In this document: in pieces, positions 24,961 to 37,250 of the stretch | Numbering within the stretch: position 1 is the first letter of the stretch | Layout of the letters: each line of letters opens with the position of its first letter | Source of the DNA: Muricea muricata | Taxonomy: Eukaryota > Cnidaria > Anthozoa > Malacalcyonacea > Plexauridae | NCBI GenBank assembly: GCA_963855995.1 | Contig: OY979724.1 | Location: 14,135,032 to 14,199,031 of the forward strand | Length of the DNA stretch: 64,000 nt | Direction: 5' to 3' | Program-made: the position numbers and the translations under genes | The notes under the pieces: generated by a model | Seen by the model: the letters and a program-made list of their open reading frames with translations, nothing else | What the model was told of the DNA's origin: nothing | Database searches by the model: none

Positions 24961-27900
24961 TTAGTGCTTGATCGTATCATAAACAGTCGCAGGATCTTCA
25001 TGTTGGCAGATAAACAAAACTTTGCGAAATTTTTCCAACAATGTCAGAAGTTGGCTTCTTCGTAAATTTTCATAATACATTATTTCTTCCAAATGACAAT
25101 TGCCACGAAAGTAACAACATAATCTGAGAAAAATAAAACATTTCAACAATTGGTATATATGTTTGACAGTCAAATATGTGATGTTAAAGCACCTCAGAGG
25201 TCTATGGTGTTGACATGACTGTTCACAACTGCTTTATTGGCAAGTCTAGTTTTGCCGGCATAAATTCCAACATTTTGCATGAATTTTCAGCAAAATTTTA
25301 TTTTTTTAAAGATGACCAAAAATTTAATTTGCAATAAATATCCATGGTGTAATCATTACAATTAGTTCTGAAAGGTGGGACATACCTGTTAAAAAGCTTG
25401 ATATCATCTGGATCAGATACCATCTCAACATGCAGATGCAAAGTGTCACAGGACAACATTGGTATTTCATTGTCTGGGTTTGATATTTCACTGGACTTGC
25501 TCTCACTTTGTATGTAATAGATGTACATGTGAAGCTACAAAAAGACACAACAAATGCAAAATCCTGTTATTGCTTGCTTTATATTTGCATTTGTACGACA
25601 CATGATGCCTTTGTTACAGTAGTGAAATCATAAAATGCATGTGTTACAGTACTACCTGAATTAGTAGATGATGCTTCAGCATCCATATGACTCTTTGGAC
25701 TTGGTCGTTCTGCTCAAAAAAGGAGGATATTGGAAGGAAGTTTATCTACTATTCAAAGTCCTTATTACAGAGCCATAAAAGATATTACTGAAAAATAAAA
25801 ATAACCTTCTGTTGGGTAGACCACAGAGGACTGGCATGCTCTCCTAATGGTGTTGGCAATGAAAACTGAGACAAATGATCATGAAGAGATAAATTTCCTG
25901 GATATTCCAAAGCAAACTGTTGAGCTATTTGAGAGTTACTAAAATTAAATAGATCATATTATTTATATATGCTCAATATAAGTGAAAGTCAGTCATATCT
26001 CTAAAACGCATGCATACTACATGTCGTAGTTTTAAAGCAGCATAAAGATAATATCTGTGTGTCTCACACACGTACACAAACTTTGTCTTCAAATAAATTT
26101 CAGGATGTGCAGCTCCTACACTAGCTACACTGTGCTAATGAACCCCAAAAGGGCGAAACAGCTGTCTACAGTTGCTGATGTGAGCAAATATATATAAATA
26201 TAAATATATATAATAATTTGTGTTGGATTATAAAAACTAATGATAGAGTGCTCAATGGATAACCAGAGCGTAATAAAGAATGACACAAAAACTTAGCAAG
26301 GAAAAAACAGCTAGGAAACAAAATCATATTCATTAATTATGGTTTTCCTGGCACTTACAAATGTATTGAAGCTGTATTGGACACAACATACACATTACTT
26401 TCACACAGAGGGTAGATTATTCTCGCCTTTCCCCAGTAAACGAGATGTGCAGCAATTGAAAATATCTTGATGATGAAGATAAATTAGAAAGATGGTAAGT
26501 ATTTAATATGCATTTTGAAAATTTATCTCACCAAGCAATTACAGGGTTACAAACTCGATAGGCCAAGTTATTCATCCAGGCAGACACTTACAAGTGATAG
26601 AGGAATATCAGCATCTTGAGATAGCATCTGAAAACTATATAACAGAACCAATAAAAATATAAGTGTTGACAAAATGTACAAGCAACAAAGCTAGAATAGG
26701 ATAAATTTTGCAACCTTTTCAACGGTGTTGCCATTTTGACAAATCGTACGAGATCTGGAGAGCAGTCATCAGGCAACAAGGCAGACAGTGAGATTTCATC
26801 GACCAGAAGTAATATTGTATGGTACGGTCTGAAAAACAGAAAAAAACCCATTGCTTCCTATGACATGTAATCTTACCATTAATCAAACGAATATGGCTGA
26901 TTACCTCATGGCTGAAAGACAGACTTTGACAGCTTCTGGCTAAACATGAAAAAAACTTTCAATGCAGTAATGATACTATAATCCAACATAATAAGTGCTA
27001 CTCTGGTTTTGTTAAATGAATGAAATCACCGAACAAAGATTACATTCATGACCCAACATTTCGACACTCTGGTCTAGTGTCTTCATCAAGGGTGGTATGA
27101 TGTTGAAACTCACGACCTTATATGCTGTCAAGGTGACATCATCTACCAACAAGATGTAAATACTCTTGTGGTAAATGACTTCCGTCATCCCTATTTAAAG
27201 CACAAGGGCTTGCATTGATATGCCAGGCTTCCAAACAAAGCCTTTGACCATAACGATTGTTAGTGGTAATGATTTTAGAATCTTCCGACACAATGTTATG
27301 GCTTGTTTCACACACGTGTTCAGCCAAAGCTGATTTTGAACTGTTAAAATTAGAAACAGCCCTTTGATGTTCTTTCAGACGTGTGCAAAACTGGCGTTTT
27401 ATTATAGTCACAAATTTCAGTTCGATGATACTATAAGTTTGAAATCACTCTTTAGTGTACGCATTTTACAGTACAATACCTTGACGACCATCTCAGAGTT
27501 GATATTATGAACTTTATGAGGGAGGCAAAATCCGACTCTAACCCAGTTATTTATTTTCAGATTAACAGTTCCAATTTGAGAAACACTAAAAAGTAAAAAC
27601 TTTGTTCTCTCAATGTACTCTTGCATTGATTCAATTTCTAATTAGATACATTTTAAAACGTTTTCACACACAACCATTTTAAAATTACCTTTCGAAGGCC
27701 TCACAAAGCGTTTTAGCCAAGGTGCTTTTTGGTAGTATTTGATGGAACGGCGATGCTTCACTTGCTAATTAAAAATGTTTTAAATGAATTTGAAATATTT
27801 CTTTTCCTATAAGATCAAATAACAGTACCAAAAGACAGTATATATATATAAATATATATATATATAAATATATGTATAGCACCTTCTGGTAGTTCTGCTA

Positions 27901-30686
27901 CTTCATCATGCACTGCAAGCATTGTTTGTCTTTCCGTGCTAAAATAACCACATCTTAAAAATAATGGAAACTATATGCATTGATGACAAGTTTAGAAAGT
28001 TTTAACAGAGCTTTAGCAAGTTTTCACATAATACTAGTCCCAAACCTCAACTCTTCATGTTTTAATGCAGTTGAAATTTTCTGAGACAAATCATGGTAAC
28101 ATTCACAGACTGACGAGTCCATGTCTGCCTATATGATATTGAAATTAACAACATTATGATTACAATTTTAATATTCAAACCATAGTTTCATGATGTTTGG
28201 TAATTATAAACCTCTGTTTAAAAACATTTTAAAATTGCAAAGATTTTGGTGCATGTACATCATGGGCCAGTGAATTAAATCCAATAGCTCAGCAGGCAAT
28301 ACACACTACAATATTTCCCTACCTGGAGAGCAAATACAATATTAAAGAGTTTGATATTAATGCCTTCAACTTTACTTTGTCCATCCTTTCTCTAAAAAAT
28401 ATCACAACTTCTTAAAAAGAGAAAACTACCTCCCACAATGGTCCAAGATGATGCAGTTTTTAGTGTCTGAACATCTTTGCTAGTTTTGCAAAAGTTTCAA
28501 AGCATTTTCAGGAATGCTTGTGAAGCCGCAAGTTATTAAATAATAAGCTCACCTGCATTAGTGCATCTGGTGTGACAAGAGTGGGATGACCAACAAACAA
28601 GACATCATCCACTCTTAGCTCAAATTTCTTTCCACAAAGTTTTTCTCGGGGAGTCAATATGTTAGCAAGCGTTTTATCAGAGTAACTAGAAGATTTAAAA
28701 CTAATATAAGCAAATGAAAAACACTAATGCACTAATGTTCCTGATGCCAAATCAACAATATGGCATGCAGGGCTATAACTAGAAGGCTAATTTGGGTGGG
28801 ATGTATATTCATATATTGTGTTCTGTCCTATTGTTTTTTTAAATCAACTTAAAAACAACTGATATTTTAAAAGAAATTAATAGGCCAGAGCACAAATATA
28901 TGAACATCCACACTCCTCCTCTACCCTCCCCTTCCCCTCAAATAACACTCTAGTTAAGATCCCAAAGGCAATATGATACTGGCAATTAGTATTACTAATA
29001 CAAGGAATGGTGAACCAGGGAAAAGAAACACCTTGAATATAAAAAGGAATTTCTAAAACAAGGAAACTAAACAGGGGATCGTTAAAAGAAGGAATAACTA
29101 AATAATTCAGGGTAAATATAATCAGAATTCCTTGTTTTCATTAGAAATTCCCCTTCTTAGTATTCCAGGTTTTTCACTTCCTGTTTCTCACTCCCGGGGG
29201 GGGGGGGGCAGTTGTTCAGAGCTGGGTTAGCACTAACCCTGGGTTAAAATTTAACCCACTGTTTAAGTTTCTGTATTTCGACACACCTGTTTACCTTAAA
29301 ACCTCGGGACCTTAAAATACCATTGATTTAGACAACACTTTTGAAGAAATATTTCCAAACTTGTAAACAAACTTCAAGGGAAATTCAATTTTAATTTTAT
29401 GTTAACCCGATGTTTGAACAACTGGCCCCTGGTTCTCTATTATTCCTTTTATCAGTAGCCACATATGATACACTCGCCCACCAACTAACTCGGCCCACTT
29501 CTTAAGTCAACTCGGTCCAGAACGTGCGAAGAAAAATAGATGCCATAAACTTCATATATTTCTTGGTAATTTCATTGAAATGCTTTAAAAACATCACAAT
29601 CACGTACAATCACATTTGGCAATGCAGACGTTGTGAATTGAATGTTTCAATTATATTCAAATGAAATTTCGCAGATAATTTTTAAGCGAAAACAAGCTTA
29701 GCATCCCATGTGCTGTGAGGGCTGTTGTTAGTGACACTGTCACTATGATGGATTAGCTGCTTTGTATCATGCAAATCACACTAATATCTAAGATGGCGTT
29801 TGACAAAACAGAAGAAACATTTTTGTCAATGACAGATCTTCAGCGGCTAAGTAAAACAAAATGAGTTATAGTTCAATAACGTATTATCCCAATAATATCA
29901 CTTGCGATCACAGTTACCTTGTGTACATGTGTATTTTGATCAGCCATGGTAAAAATACTATGACCTAACTACATAATTTGCCATATTTTGTGATTATAAT
30001 TTTTTTATCATACAAAATAATACAAATTGTATAATACGGTTTTTATCCAATTCTCTTGTATAAATTATTTGTCGGGCCGAGTTGGTTTCAATAATGGGCC
30101 GAGTTTGTTTCCTAGTGGCCCGAGTTGGTATGGGCCCAGTTAGTGGGCCGAGTTGACCAGTTCCCCTTTATACTATAGTAATATATGCTTTCGCATTTCA
30201 AATCAATGCACTTACGTCAAACATGCCTTTCTCACAAATGGAAGACTCCTAAAATATTCAAGCCATAATTCTTACATTTTTAGCATTTTATTTATTTATA
30301 TAACTTCGCCAATATATAAACACATTACATGTTACGCACGCACACAACATACAGTTTATGACTTAATCAAGCCATCAAGACGTATTAATATGCAAAAACA
30401 ATTAAAACATACCAATTTCTTTCTTTGGTTTTATTTCCGTTATCACTGGAGTTAGTACAGCCCTCATCCCTTGTCCCTGTTAAAACACAAAATGTGAAAT
30501 ATTTCTAACTTGTCAGTTGTCATTTAATAACCCAAGTTGCTTGCTATTTGTGCATATTTGAGACATACATTGATAATACATACCGTCTACATGATTGACT
30601 AGACAAAACGGGTATCTAAATAACAGTTTCTCTCCCCTGCTACCAGCTGTTACTAAAATAACACACAATGGTTCAAGAAAAGACAT
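24961..30686 (-). CDS. NPRL3: Nitrogen permease regulator-like 3 (GATOR1 subunit)
   Basis: GATOR1 component; with NPRL2 and DEPDC5 it is the RagA/B GAP that restrains mTORC1 when amino acids are scarce. Sixteen exons: 30686-30584, 30476-30413, 28685-28553, 28391-28323, 28128-28046, 27938-27883, 27764-27689, 27585-27480, 26939-26905, 26828-26715, 26634-26592, 26465-26359, 25938-25806, 25709-25656, 25534-25386, 25123-24961; 1488 nt, 495 residues (human about 569), all phases agree. Landmarks: [13 protein letters not shown] near the N-terminus, [62 protein letters not shown], and the C-terminal winged-helix part [20 protein letters not shown]. Exon 11 uses acceptor TATATAG six bases before a nearer CAG; only this choice keeps frame and similarity. 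The shorter length comes from a reduced linker in the middle. Introns 2, 8 and 12 hold mobile elements. Confidence 0.95.
26127..26173 (+). ncRNA. Hammerhead-like ribozyme motif in NPRL3 intron 12
   Basis: In order: ACACTGTG (helix I), CTAATGA (26135-26141; consensus CTGATGA with G to A), ACCCCAAAAGGGC (a 3-4 bp stem II with a purine loop), GAAA (26155-26158), CAGCTGTC (self-complementary helix III then the GTC cleavage triplet), and TACAGT closing helix I. This layout matches hammerheads of Penelope-like elements and retrozymes. No coding sequence surrounds it. The core change may reduce activity. Confidence 0.6.
27020..27430 (-). mobile_element. 3' fragment of a second Penelope-like element
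   Basis: In NPRL3 intron 8. The minus-strand frame 27411-27139 ([29 protein letters not shown]) matches the end of Penelope-type GIY-YIG endonuclease domains. Downstream, at 27089-27058, lies a decayed hammerhead core: TTGATGA for CTGATGA, stem II GACACT/AGTGTC, GAAAT for GAAAC. The reverse transcriptase is absent. Confidence 0.75.
29205..29429. mobile_element. MITE with GGGGCCAGTTGTTCA-type ends
   Basis: The left end GGGGCAGTTGTTCA (29205-29218) mirrors the right end TGAACAACTGGCCCC (29415-29429). Next to them lie inverted GGGTTA/TAACCC motifs. The left end abuts a G-run. It lies within NPRL3 intron 2. Confidence 0.6.
29478..30155. mobile_element. Element with inverted clusters of AACTCGGCCC motifs
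   Basis: AACTCGGCCCA-type decamers cluster at 29485-29520 and, in opposite orientation (GGGCCGAGTT), at 30075-30150, where at least four copies occur. Such subterminal motif clusters are common transposase-binding arrays in non-autonomous DNA elements. No transposase is visible inside. Confidence 0.45.
29793..29850 (+). other. Exon-like segment on plus strand in NPRL3 intron 2
   Basis: ATGGCG opens a 19-codon frame ([19 protein letters not shown]) ending at a GTAAAAC donor-like site. It lies inside the element with AACTCGGCCC clusters. No following exon was found, so this may be chance. Confidence 0.15.
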
Positions 30687-30844
30687 AAAATCTTTCCCAG
30701 AAACTTTTTGTTTTTTTCTTGCTTTCTCTTTCCCGATATCCACCGATTTGACGCTTGACGGCGGCTGGCAGCCGAAAATTTTGTCTCCGATTGCTCGGCT
30801 TCAAAATAAGCGCGTACGTTAGGGGAGTGGTTCTAGAATGTTTT

Positions 30845-31283
30845 CAGCGTTGCCAAGTCCAGGATTTCATCCCGAGATCTCGGGATTTTTTAAATCAGTT
30901 GGGATGCATTGCTGTTGGGATTTTTATTTTATAGACTCAATCTCGGGATTTTTTGGGGATTTTTCAGAACTCCAAGTTCTAAATTTAGTAATCAAATTTT
31001 TGGTGAAATTAGCTAGTTAACAAACGATTTTGTTAAACTAGACAGTTCATGCACTCGTATTCAAGCCCTATTGACCTGCATATTATAAACAAAACTTCGT
31101 TTTGGAAGGCTCTCAAAAGCAAAAGCGAGAGGCCAAAAACACACAATAAGAGGCCTGAGGCCTAAATTGCGCCGAGACTGGGAACATGGGAATGAAAGTC
31201 AGAATTTCGGGATTTTCAAGGAAATCTCGGCATTTTTAGGGAGCTCACTTGGGATTTGTACAAAATTAATGCTGGCAACGCTG
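30845..31283. mobile_element. hAT-type MITE with 8-bp target duplication
   Basis: Terminal inverted repeats CAGCGTTGCCA (30845-30855) and TGGCAACGCTG (31273-31283) are flanked on both sides by AATGTTTT (30837-30844 and 31284-31291). An 8-bp target duplication and CAG...-type ends are hallmarks of hAT elements. It has no coding capacity. It sits about 160 bp upstream of the NPRL3 start codon and may lie in its promoter. Confidence 0.88.
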
Positions 31284-31291
31284 AATGTTTT

Positions 31292-31664
31292 ATAGAAACC
31301 ATTTTCATGGCAATGATTGCAAACTAGTACTCTATGCTAATATTGTAACATGTACTGATTCAGGCATATTAATTTATTATACAGTATGGATTATGGCTTG
31401 CCCATGAAAAACATCGTACCAAATCATGGATTGGGACTGAGACATGGATTAAATTCCGAAAACTTGCAAAAATGAGTTTGACTGGTTCAAAACGATTTTT
31501 TTTCATGAAAGAAAGCATACGCGCGATCATTTTTGCAAAGTTTCAAGTGATTTAAGCCATTTTGACAAGTTACCATATTTCAACCAGATGTGGCTTTACA
31601 CGGTACCGGATCCGTATGATCACGATATAAAATTGAAAATTTTCAACTACAATCACATATTCAC
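31292..31664. repeat. Left flank of the array with an inverted copy of right-flank sequence
   Basis: No coding sequence. The part at about 31440-31600, read on minus, resembles the extra segment in the NudE intron at about 56770-56940 (both contain GAAATATGGTAACTTG and CACTTGAAACTTTGCAAAAA). The two flanks of the array therefore share a dispersed repeat in opposite orientation. Confidence 0.5.
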
Positions 31665-32072
31665 ATTTGTAACATTTCAGCGACAATGTTAACCTTTTTT
31701 GTCTTCCGATCGCGTATATTTGCTCTTAAAGTCTTAAACTTAAATTTGACAACAACGTCCAATTCTGTCCCGGCGCCAAATGTCCAAAGCCATCTTTTAT
31801 AACAATACTTGGTCCATTTCACCATCGTTATCCTCTCTTATTTTACTATCCTAAGGCTAATCCCCTGGCAGAATTCCTGACTCCTTTTGAAACCCGCTAA
31901 TGTAAATTGATTACGCTAGCATGTAATCTTATATGGTACTTCTCAAAAACCCTAATAGAAGTGGTATAACGTATTTTACCCAATATTTTATTATGGCATT
32001 TTTTGTAAAAAATTGTCGACAACGCAGCTGAACGATAATTCTCTTGCTCTGAATTATTTTCGTTTTGGCTAT
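31665..32072. repeat. Degenerate solo arm at the left edge of the array
   Basis: It starts CATTTCAGCGACAATGTTAA, as does the right-edge copy at 57613. From about 31750 it is a diverged right arm of the array palindrome, ending TTTTGGCTATG at about 32067. It joins the next left arm with no NudE linker between, producing a tight hairpin (CGACAACGCAGCTGAACG mirrored within about 100 bp). Confidence 0.75.
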
Positions 32073-33488
32073 GGGCCAGAGCAAGAGAATTATCGTTCAG
32101 CTGCGTTGTCGAATGTGGTTTAAATTATTTACCCGTTTTTAATTGAACGAGGTACAAATTTTTACAAAAATTGTCATAATAAAGTATTGGAAAAAAAATG
32201 CTATACCACTTAGTTAGGGTTTTCGAGAAGTACCATGCGAGATTACATGCTAGCGTAATCAATTTACGTTAGCAGATTTCAAAAGGAGTGAGGAATTCTG
32301 CTACCTTTGAAGGATTAGCCTTAGGATGGTAAAAAAGAGAGAAAACGATGGTGAAATGGGCAGAGTATTGTAATAAAAGATGGCTTTGGACATTTGGCGC
32401 CTTGAGAGGATTGGACGTTGTTGTCGCCAACATTAACGGCCAATTGACTGCCTTCGCCTAATATCCACCATCTCTGGCTCGAATTCGAGCTATTAGGGGA
32501 GGGTAGAAGCGGCCCCCAGACCATAAGTGCTAAAACCCTGGAATTCTAGATTCGAATCCGACCATTGACAGTATAGAATCACCGTTCGTATTGATATACG
32601 TTAGGCTCCGCTGTTGCAAGGATTGTGGTTGCATTAACAGCAATCACGCGCATGCGCAGACGTTTTTCCGTGGTGTTAATGCAACCACAATCCTTGCAAC
32701 AGCGGAGCCTAACGTATATCAATACGAACGGTGATTCTATACTGTCGATGGTCGGATTCGAATCTAGAATTCCAGGGTTTTTAGCACTTATGGTCTGGGG
32801 GCCGCTTCTACCCTCCCCTAATAGTTCGAATTCGAGCCAGAGGTGGTGAACAGGCAATTGGCAGTCAATTGGATGTTAATGTTGGCGAAAACAACGTCCA
32901 ATTCTGTCCAAAGCCACCTTTCATAACAATACTTGGTCCATTTCAAATGTCCAAAGCCATCTTTTATGAAAATACTTAGTCCGTTTCGCCATCGTTACGC
33001 TCTCTTTTTTACCATCCTAAGGCTAATCCTTCGAAGCAGAATTCCTGACTCTGCTAATGTAAATTGATTACGCTAGCATGTAATCTCATATGGTACTTCT
33101 CAAAAATCCTAATATAAGTGGTATAACGTATTTTTTTCCAATATTTTATTATGGCATTTTTTGTAAAAATTTGTACCTCATTCAATTAAAAACGGGTAAA
33201 TAATTTAAACCACATTCGACAACGCAGCTGAACGATAATTCTCTGGCTCTGAATTATTTTCGTTTTGGCTATGTTTAAGAATTAATATTAGGCTAGAGAA
33301 AACCCCGCTAAGACAATTTAAACTTAGTGGCAATCACTTGAAATCACTTGAAACTTTGCAAAAGATCACTAGAACACATTGAACAACGACTGATATAGGT
33401 ATTTGCTACATGGTTTAAATTTATTTGTATGTTTCCTGTGGAGTTGATCGTGAATTTGAACTTTGACAGGTGTTTATCATTTTTTCAG

Positions 33489-33557
33489 GCAATTGAAAGA
33501 AAGACAATACTGGAAAATGAACTAGATGAAAGCGAGACGTTAGTTACTTCCCAATAG
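33489..33557 (+). pseudogene. Truncated NudE exon copy (first of 16 in the array)
   Basis: After an intact acceptor (TTTTTTCAG) the frame reads AIERKTILENELDESETLV and stops at TAG where the next palindrome starts. It matches the coiled-coil exon of NDE1/NDEL1 (AIERNAFLESELDEKE in human). Other copies start at 34986, 36483, 37904, 39348, 40769, 42243, 43664, 45138, 46612, 48086, 49560, 51034, 52508, 53982 and 55479. About 200 bp of upstream NudE intron travels with each copy. None has a donor site, so none could be spliced onward normally. Confidence 0.85.
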
Positions 33558-34768
33558 CCAAAACGAAAATAATTCAGAGCAAGAGAATTATCGTTCAGCT
33601 GCGTTGTCGAATGTGGTTTAAATTATTTACCCGTTTTTAATCGAACGAGGTACAAATTTTTACAAAAATTGTCATAATAAAGTATTGGAAAAAAAATGCT
33701 ATACCACTTAGTTAGGGTTTTCGAGAAGTACCATGCGAGATTACATGCTAGCGTAATCAATTTACGTTAGCAGATTTCAAAAGGAGTGAGGAATTCTGCT
33801 ACCTTTGAAGGATTAGCCTTAGGATGGTAAAAAAGAGAGAAAACGATGGTGAAATGGGCAGAGTATTGTAATAAAAGATGGCTTTGGACATTTGGCGCCT
33901 TGAGGGAATTGGACGTTGTTGTCGCCAACATTAACGGCCAATTGACTGCCTTCGCCTAATATCCACCATCTCTGGCTCGAATTCGAACTATTAGGGGAGG
34001 GTAGAAGCGGCCCCCAGACCATGAGTGCTAAAACCCTGGAATTCTAGATTCGAATCCGACCATCGACAGTATAGAATCACCGTTCGTATTGATATACGTT
34101 AGGCTCCGCTGTTGCAAGGATTGTGGTTGCATTAACAGCAATCACGCGCATGCGCAGACGTTTTTCCGTGGTGTTAATGCAACCACAATCCTTGCAACAG
34201 CGGAGCCTAACGTATATCAATACGAACGGTGATTCTATACTGTCGATGGTCGGATTCGAATCTAGAATTCCAGGGTTTTAGCACTCATGGTCTGGGGGCC
34301 GCTTCTACCCTCCCCTAATAGTTCGAATTCGAGCCAGAGGTGGTGAACAGGCAATTGGCAGTCAATTGGATGTTAATGTTGGCGAAAACAACGTCCAATT
34401 CTGTCCAAAGCCACCTTTTATAACAATACTTGGTCCATTTCAAATGTCCAAAGCCATCTTTTATGAAAATACTTAGTCCGTTTCGCCATCGTTACGCTCT
34501 CTTTTTTACCATCCTAAGGCTAATCTTTCGAAGCAGAATTCCTGACTCTGCTAATGTAAATTGATTACGCTAGCATGTAATCTCATATGGTACTTCTCAA
34601 AAATCCTAATATAAGTGGTATAACGTATTTTTTTCCAATATTTTATTATGGCATTTTTTGTAAAAATTTGTACCTCATTCAATTAAAAACGGGTAAATAA
34701 TTTAAACCACATTCGACAACGCAGCTGAACGATAATTCTCTGGCTCTGAATTATTTTCGTTTTGGCTA
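33555..34768. repeat. Representative array palindrome (unit 2)
   Basis: Left arm 33555-34137, spacer 34138-34171, right arm 34172-34768. Arms begin AGCCAAAACGAAAATAATTC and its complement. The inner 200 bp of the arms are almost perfectly complementary; the outer parts carry scattered mismatches and small indels. A transcript through one unit would fold into a hairpin of about 580 bp. No transposase, no clear target duplication and no conserved reading frame are seen. Confidence 0.92.
34146..34155. promoter_or_regulatory. GCGCATGCGC motif at palindrome centre
   Basis: The 34-bp spacer of every full unit contains GCGCATGCGC followed by AGACG. This matches the palindromic NRF1 binding consensus, a common CpG promoter element. 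Right flank 57755-57770 has the same motif (CATGCGCATGCGCAGACG). Promoter function is inferred only. Confidence 0.35.
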
Positions 34769-37148
34769 TGTTTAAGAATTAATATTAGGCTAGAGAAAAC
34801 CCCGCTAAGACAATTTAAACTTAGTGGCAATCACTTGAAATCACTTGAAACTTTGCAAAAGATCACTAGAACACATTGAACAACGACTGATATAGGTATT
34901 TGCTACATGGTTTAAATTTATTTGTATGTTTCCTGTGGAGTTGATCGTGAATTTGAACTTTGACAGGTGTTTATCATTTTTTCAGGCAATTGAAAGAAAG
35001 ACAATACTGGAAAATGAACTAGATGAAAGCGAGACGTTAGTTACTTCCCAATAGCCAAAACGAAAATAATTCAGAGCAAGAGAATTATCGTTCAGCTGCG
35101 TTGTCGAATGTGGTTTAAATTATTTACCCGTTTTTAATTGAACGAGGTACAAATTTTTACAAAAATTGTCATAATAAAGTATTGGAAAAAAAATGCTATA
35201 CCACTTAGTTAGGGTTTTCGAGAAGTACCATGCGAGATTACATGCTAGCGTAATCAATTTACGTTAGCAGATTTCAAAAGGAGTGAGGAATTCTGCTACC
35301 TTTGAAGGATTAGCCTTAGGATGGTAAAAAAGAGAGAAAACGATGGTGAAATGGGCAGAGTATTGTAATAAAAGATGGCTTTGGACATTTGGCGCCTTGA
35401 GAGAATTGGACGTTGTTGTCGCCAACATTAACGGCCAATTGACTGCCTTCGCCTAATATCCACCATCTCTGGCTCGAATTCGAACTATTAGGGGAGGGTA
35501 GAAGCGGCCCCCAGACCATAAGTGCTAAAACCCTGGGATTCTAGATTCGAATCCGACCATCGACAGTATAGAATCACCGTTCGTATTGATATACGTTAGG
35601 CTCCGCTGTTGCAAGGATTGTGGTTGCATTAACAGCAATCACGCGCATGCGCAGACGTTTTTCCGTGGTGTTAATGCAACCACAATCCTTGCAACAGCGG
35701 AGCCTAACGTATATCAATACGAACGGTGATTCTATACTGTCGATGGTCGGATTCGAATCTAGAATTCCAGGGTTTTAGCACTCATGGTCTGGGGGCCGCT
35801 TCTACCCTCCCCTAATAGTTCGAATTCGAGCCAGAGGTGGTGAACAGGCAATTGGCAGTCAATTGGATGTTAATGTTGGCGAAAACAACGTCCAATTCTG
35901 TCCAAAGCCACCTTTTATAACAATACTTGGTCCATTTCAAATGTCCAAAGCCATCTTTTATGAAAATACTTAGTCCGTTTCGCCATCGTTACGCTCTCTT
36001 TTTTACCATCCTAAGGCTAATCTTTCGAAGCAGAATTCCTGACTCTGCTAATGTAAATTGATTACGCTAGCATGTAATCTCATATGGTACTTCTCAAAAA
36101 TCCTAATATAAGTGGTATAACGTATTTTTTTCCAATATTTTATTATGGCATTTTTTGTAAAAATTTGTACCTCATTCAATTAAAAACGGGTAAATAATTT
36201 AAACCACATTCGACAACGCAGCTGAACGATAATTCTCTGGCTCTGAATTATTTTCGTTTTGGCTATGTTTAAGAATTAATATTAGGCTAGAGAAAACCCC
36301 GCTAAGACAATTTAAACTTAGTGGCAATCACTTGAAATCACTTGAAACTTTGCAAAAGATCACTAGAACACATCGAACAACGACTGAATTAGGTATTTGC
36401 TACATGGTTTAAATTTATTTGTATGTTTCCTGTGGAGTTGATCGTGAATTTGAACTTTGACAGGTGTTTATCATTTTTTCAGGCAATTGAAAGAAAGACA
36501 ATACTGGAAAATGAACTAGATGAAAGCGAGACGTTAGTTACTTCCCAATAGCGAAAACGAAAATAATTCAGAGCAAGAGAATTATCGTTCAGCTGCGTTG
36601 TCGAATGTGGTTTAAATTATTTACCCGTTTTTAATTGAACGAGGTACAAATTTTTACAAAAATTGTCATAATAAAGTATCGGAAAAAAAATGCTATACCA
36701 CTTAGTTAGGGTTTTCGAGAAGTACCATGCGAGATTACATGCTAGCGTAATCAATTTACGTTAGCAGATTTCAAAAGGAGTGAGGAATTCTGCTACCTTT
36801 GAAGGATTAGCCTTAGGATGGTAAAAAAGAGAGAAAACGATGGTGAAATGGGCAGAGTATTGTAATAAAAGATGGCTTTGGACATTTGGCGCCTTGAGAG
36901 AATTGGACGTTGTTGTCGCCAACATTAACGGCCAATTGACTGCCTTCGCCTAATATCCACCATCTCTGGCTCGAATTCGAACTATTAGGGGAGGGTAGAA
37001 GCGGCCCCCAGACCATGAGTGCTAAAACCCTGGAATTCTAGATTCGAATCCGACCATCGACAGTATAGAATCACCGCTCGTATTGATATACGTTAGGCTC
37101 CGCTGTTGCAAGGATTGTGGTTGCATTAACAGCAATCACGCGCATGCG

Positions 37149-37250
37149 TATATTTGCTCTTAAACTTGCCAAAAGATACACATAACCCGGGTAAAATATT
37201 CGCAAAATCGCCATTTTTAAGATGACAACATATGCTCTCCCCTATATACC
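37149..37250. repeat. Replaced centre in the four short units
   Basis: In the units whose left arms start at 36549, 37970, 39414 and 42309, the spacer and the inner part of the right arm are replaced by about 100 bp beginning TATATTTGCTCTTAAACTTG (37149, 38570, 40014, 42909). The same sequence occurs in the right flank at about 57655-57742 and its start in the left flank near 31714. These units are therefore only partly palindromic. Confidence 0.88.

Noticed and set aside
26590-26740. Non-GT or U12-type intron after NPRL3 exon 10 (AATTTATCCTATT)
   Set aside because: Using donor GTTGCA at 26714 with the acceptor TATATAG before 26634 restores frame and family similarity without an unusual intron.
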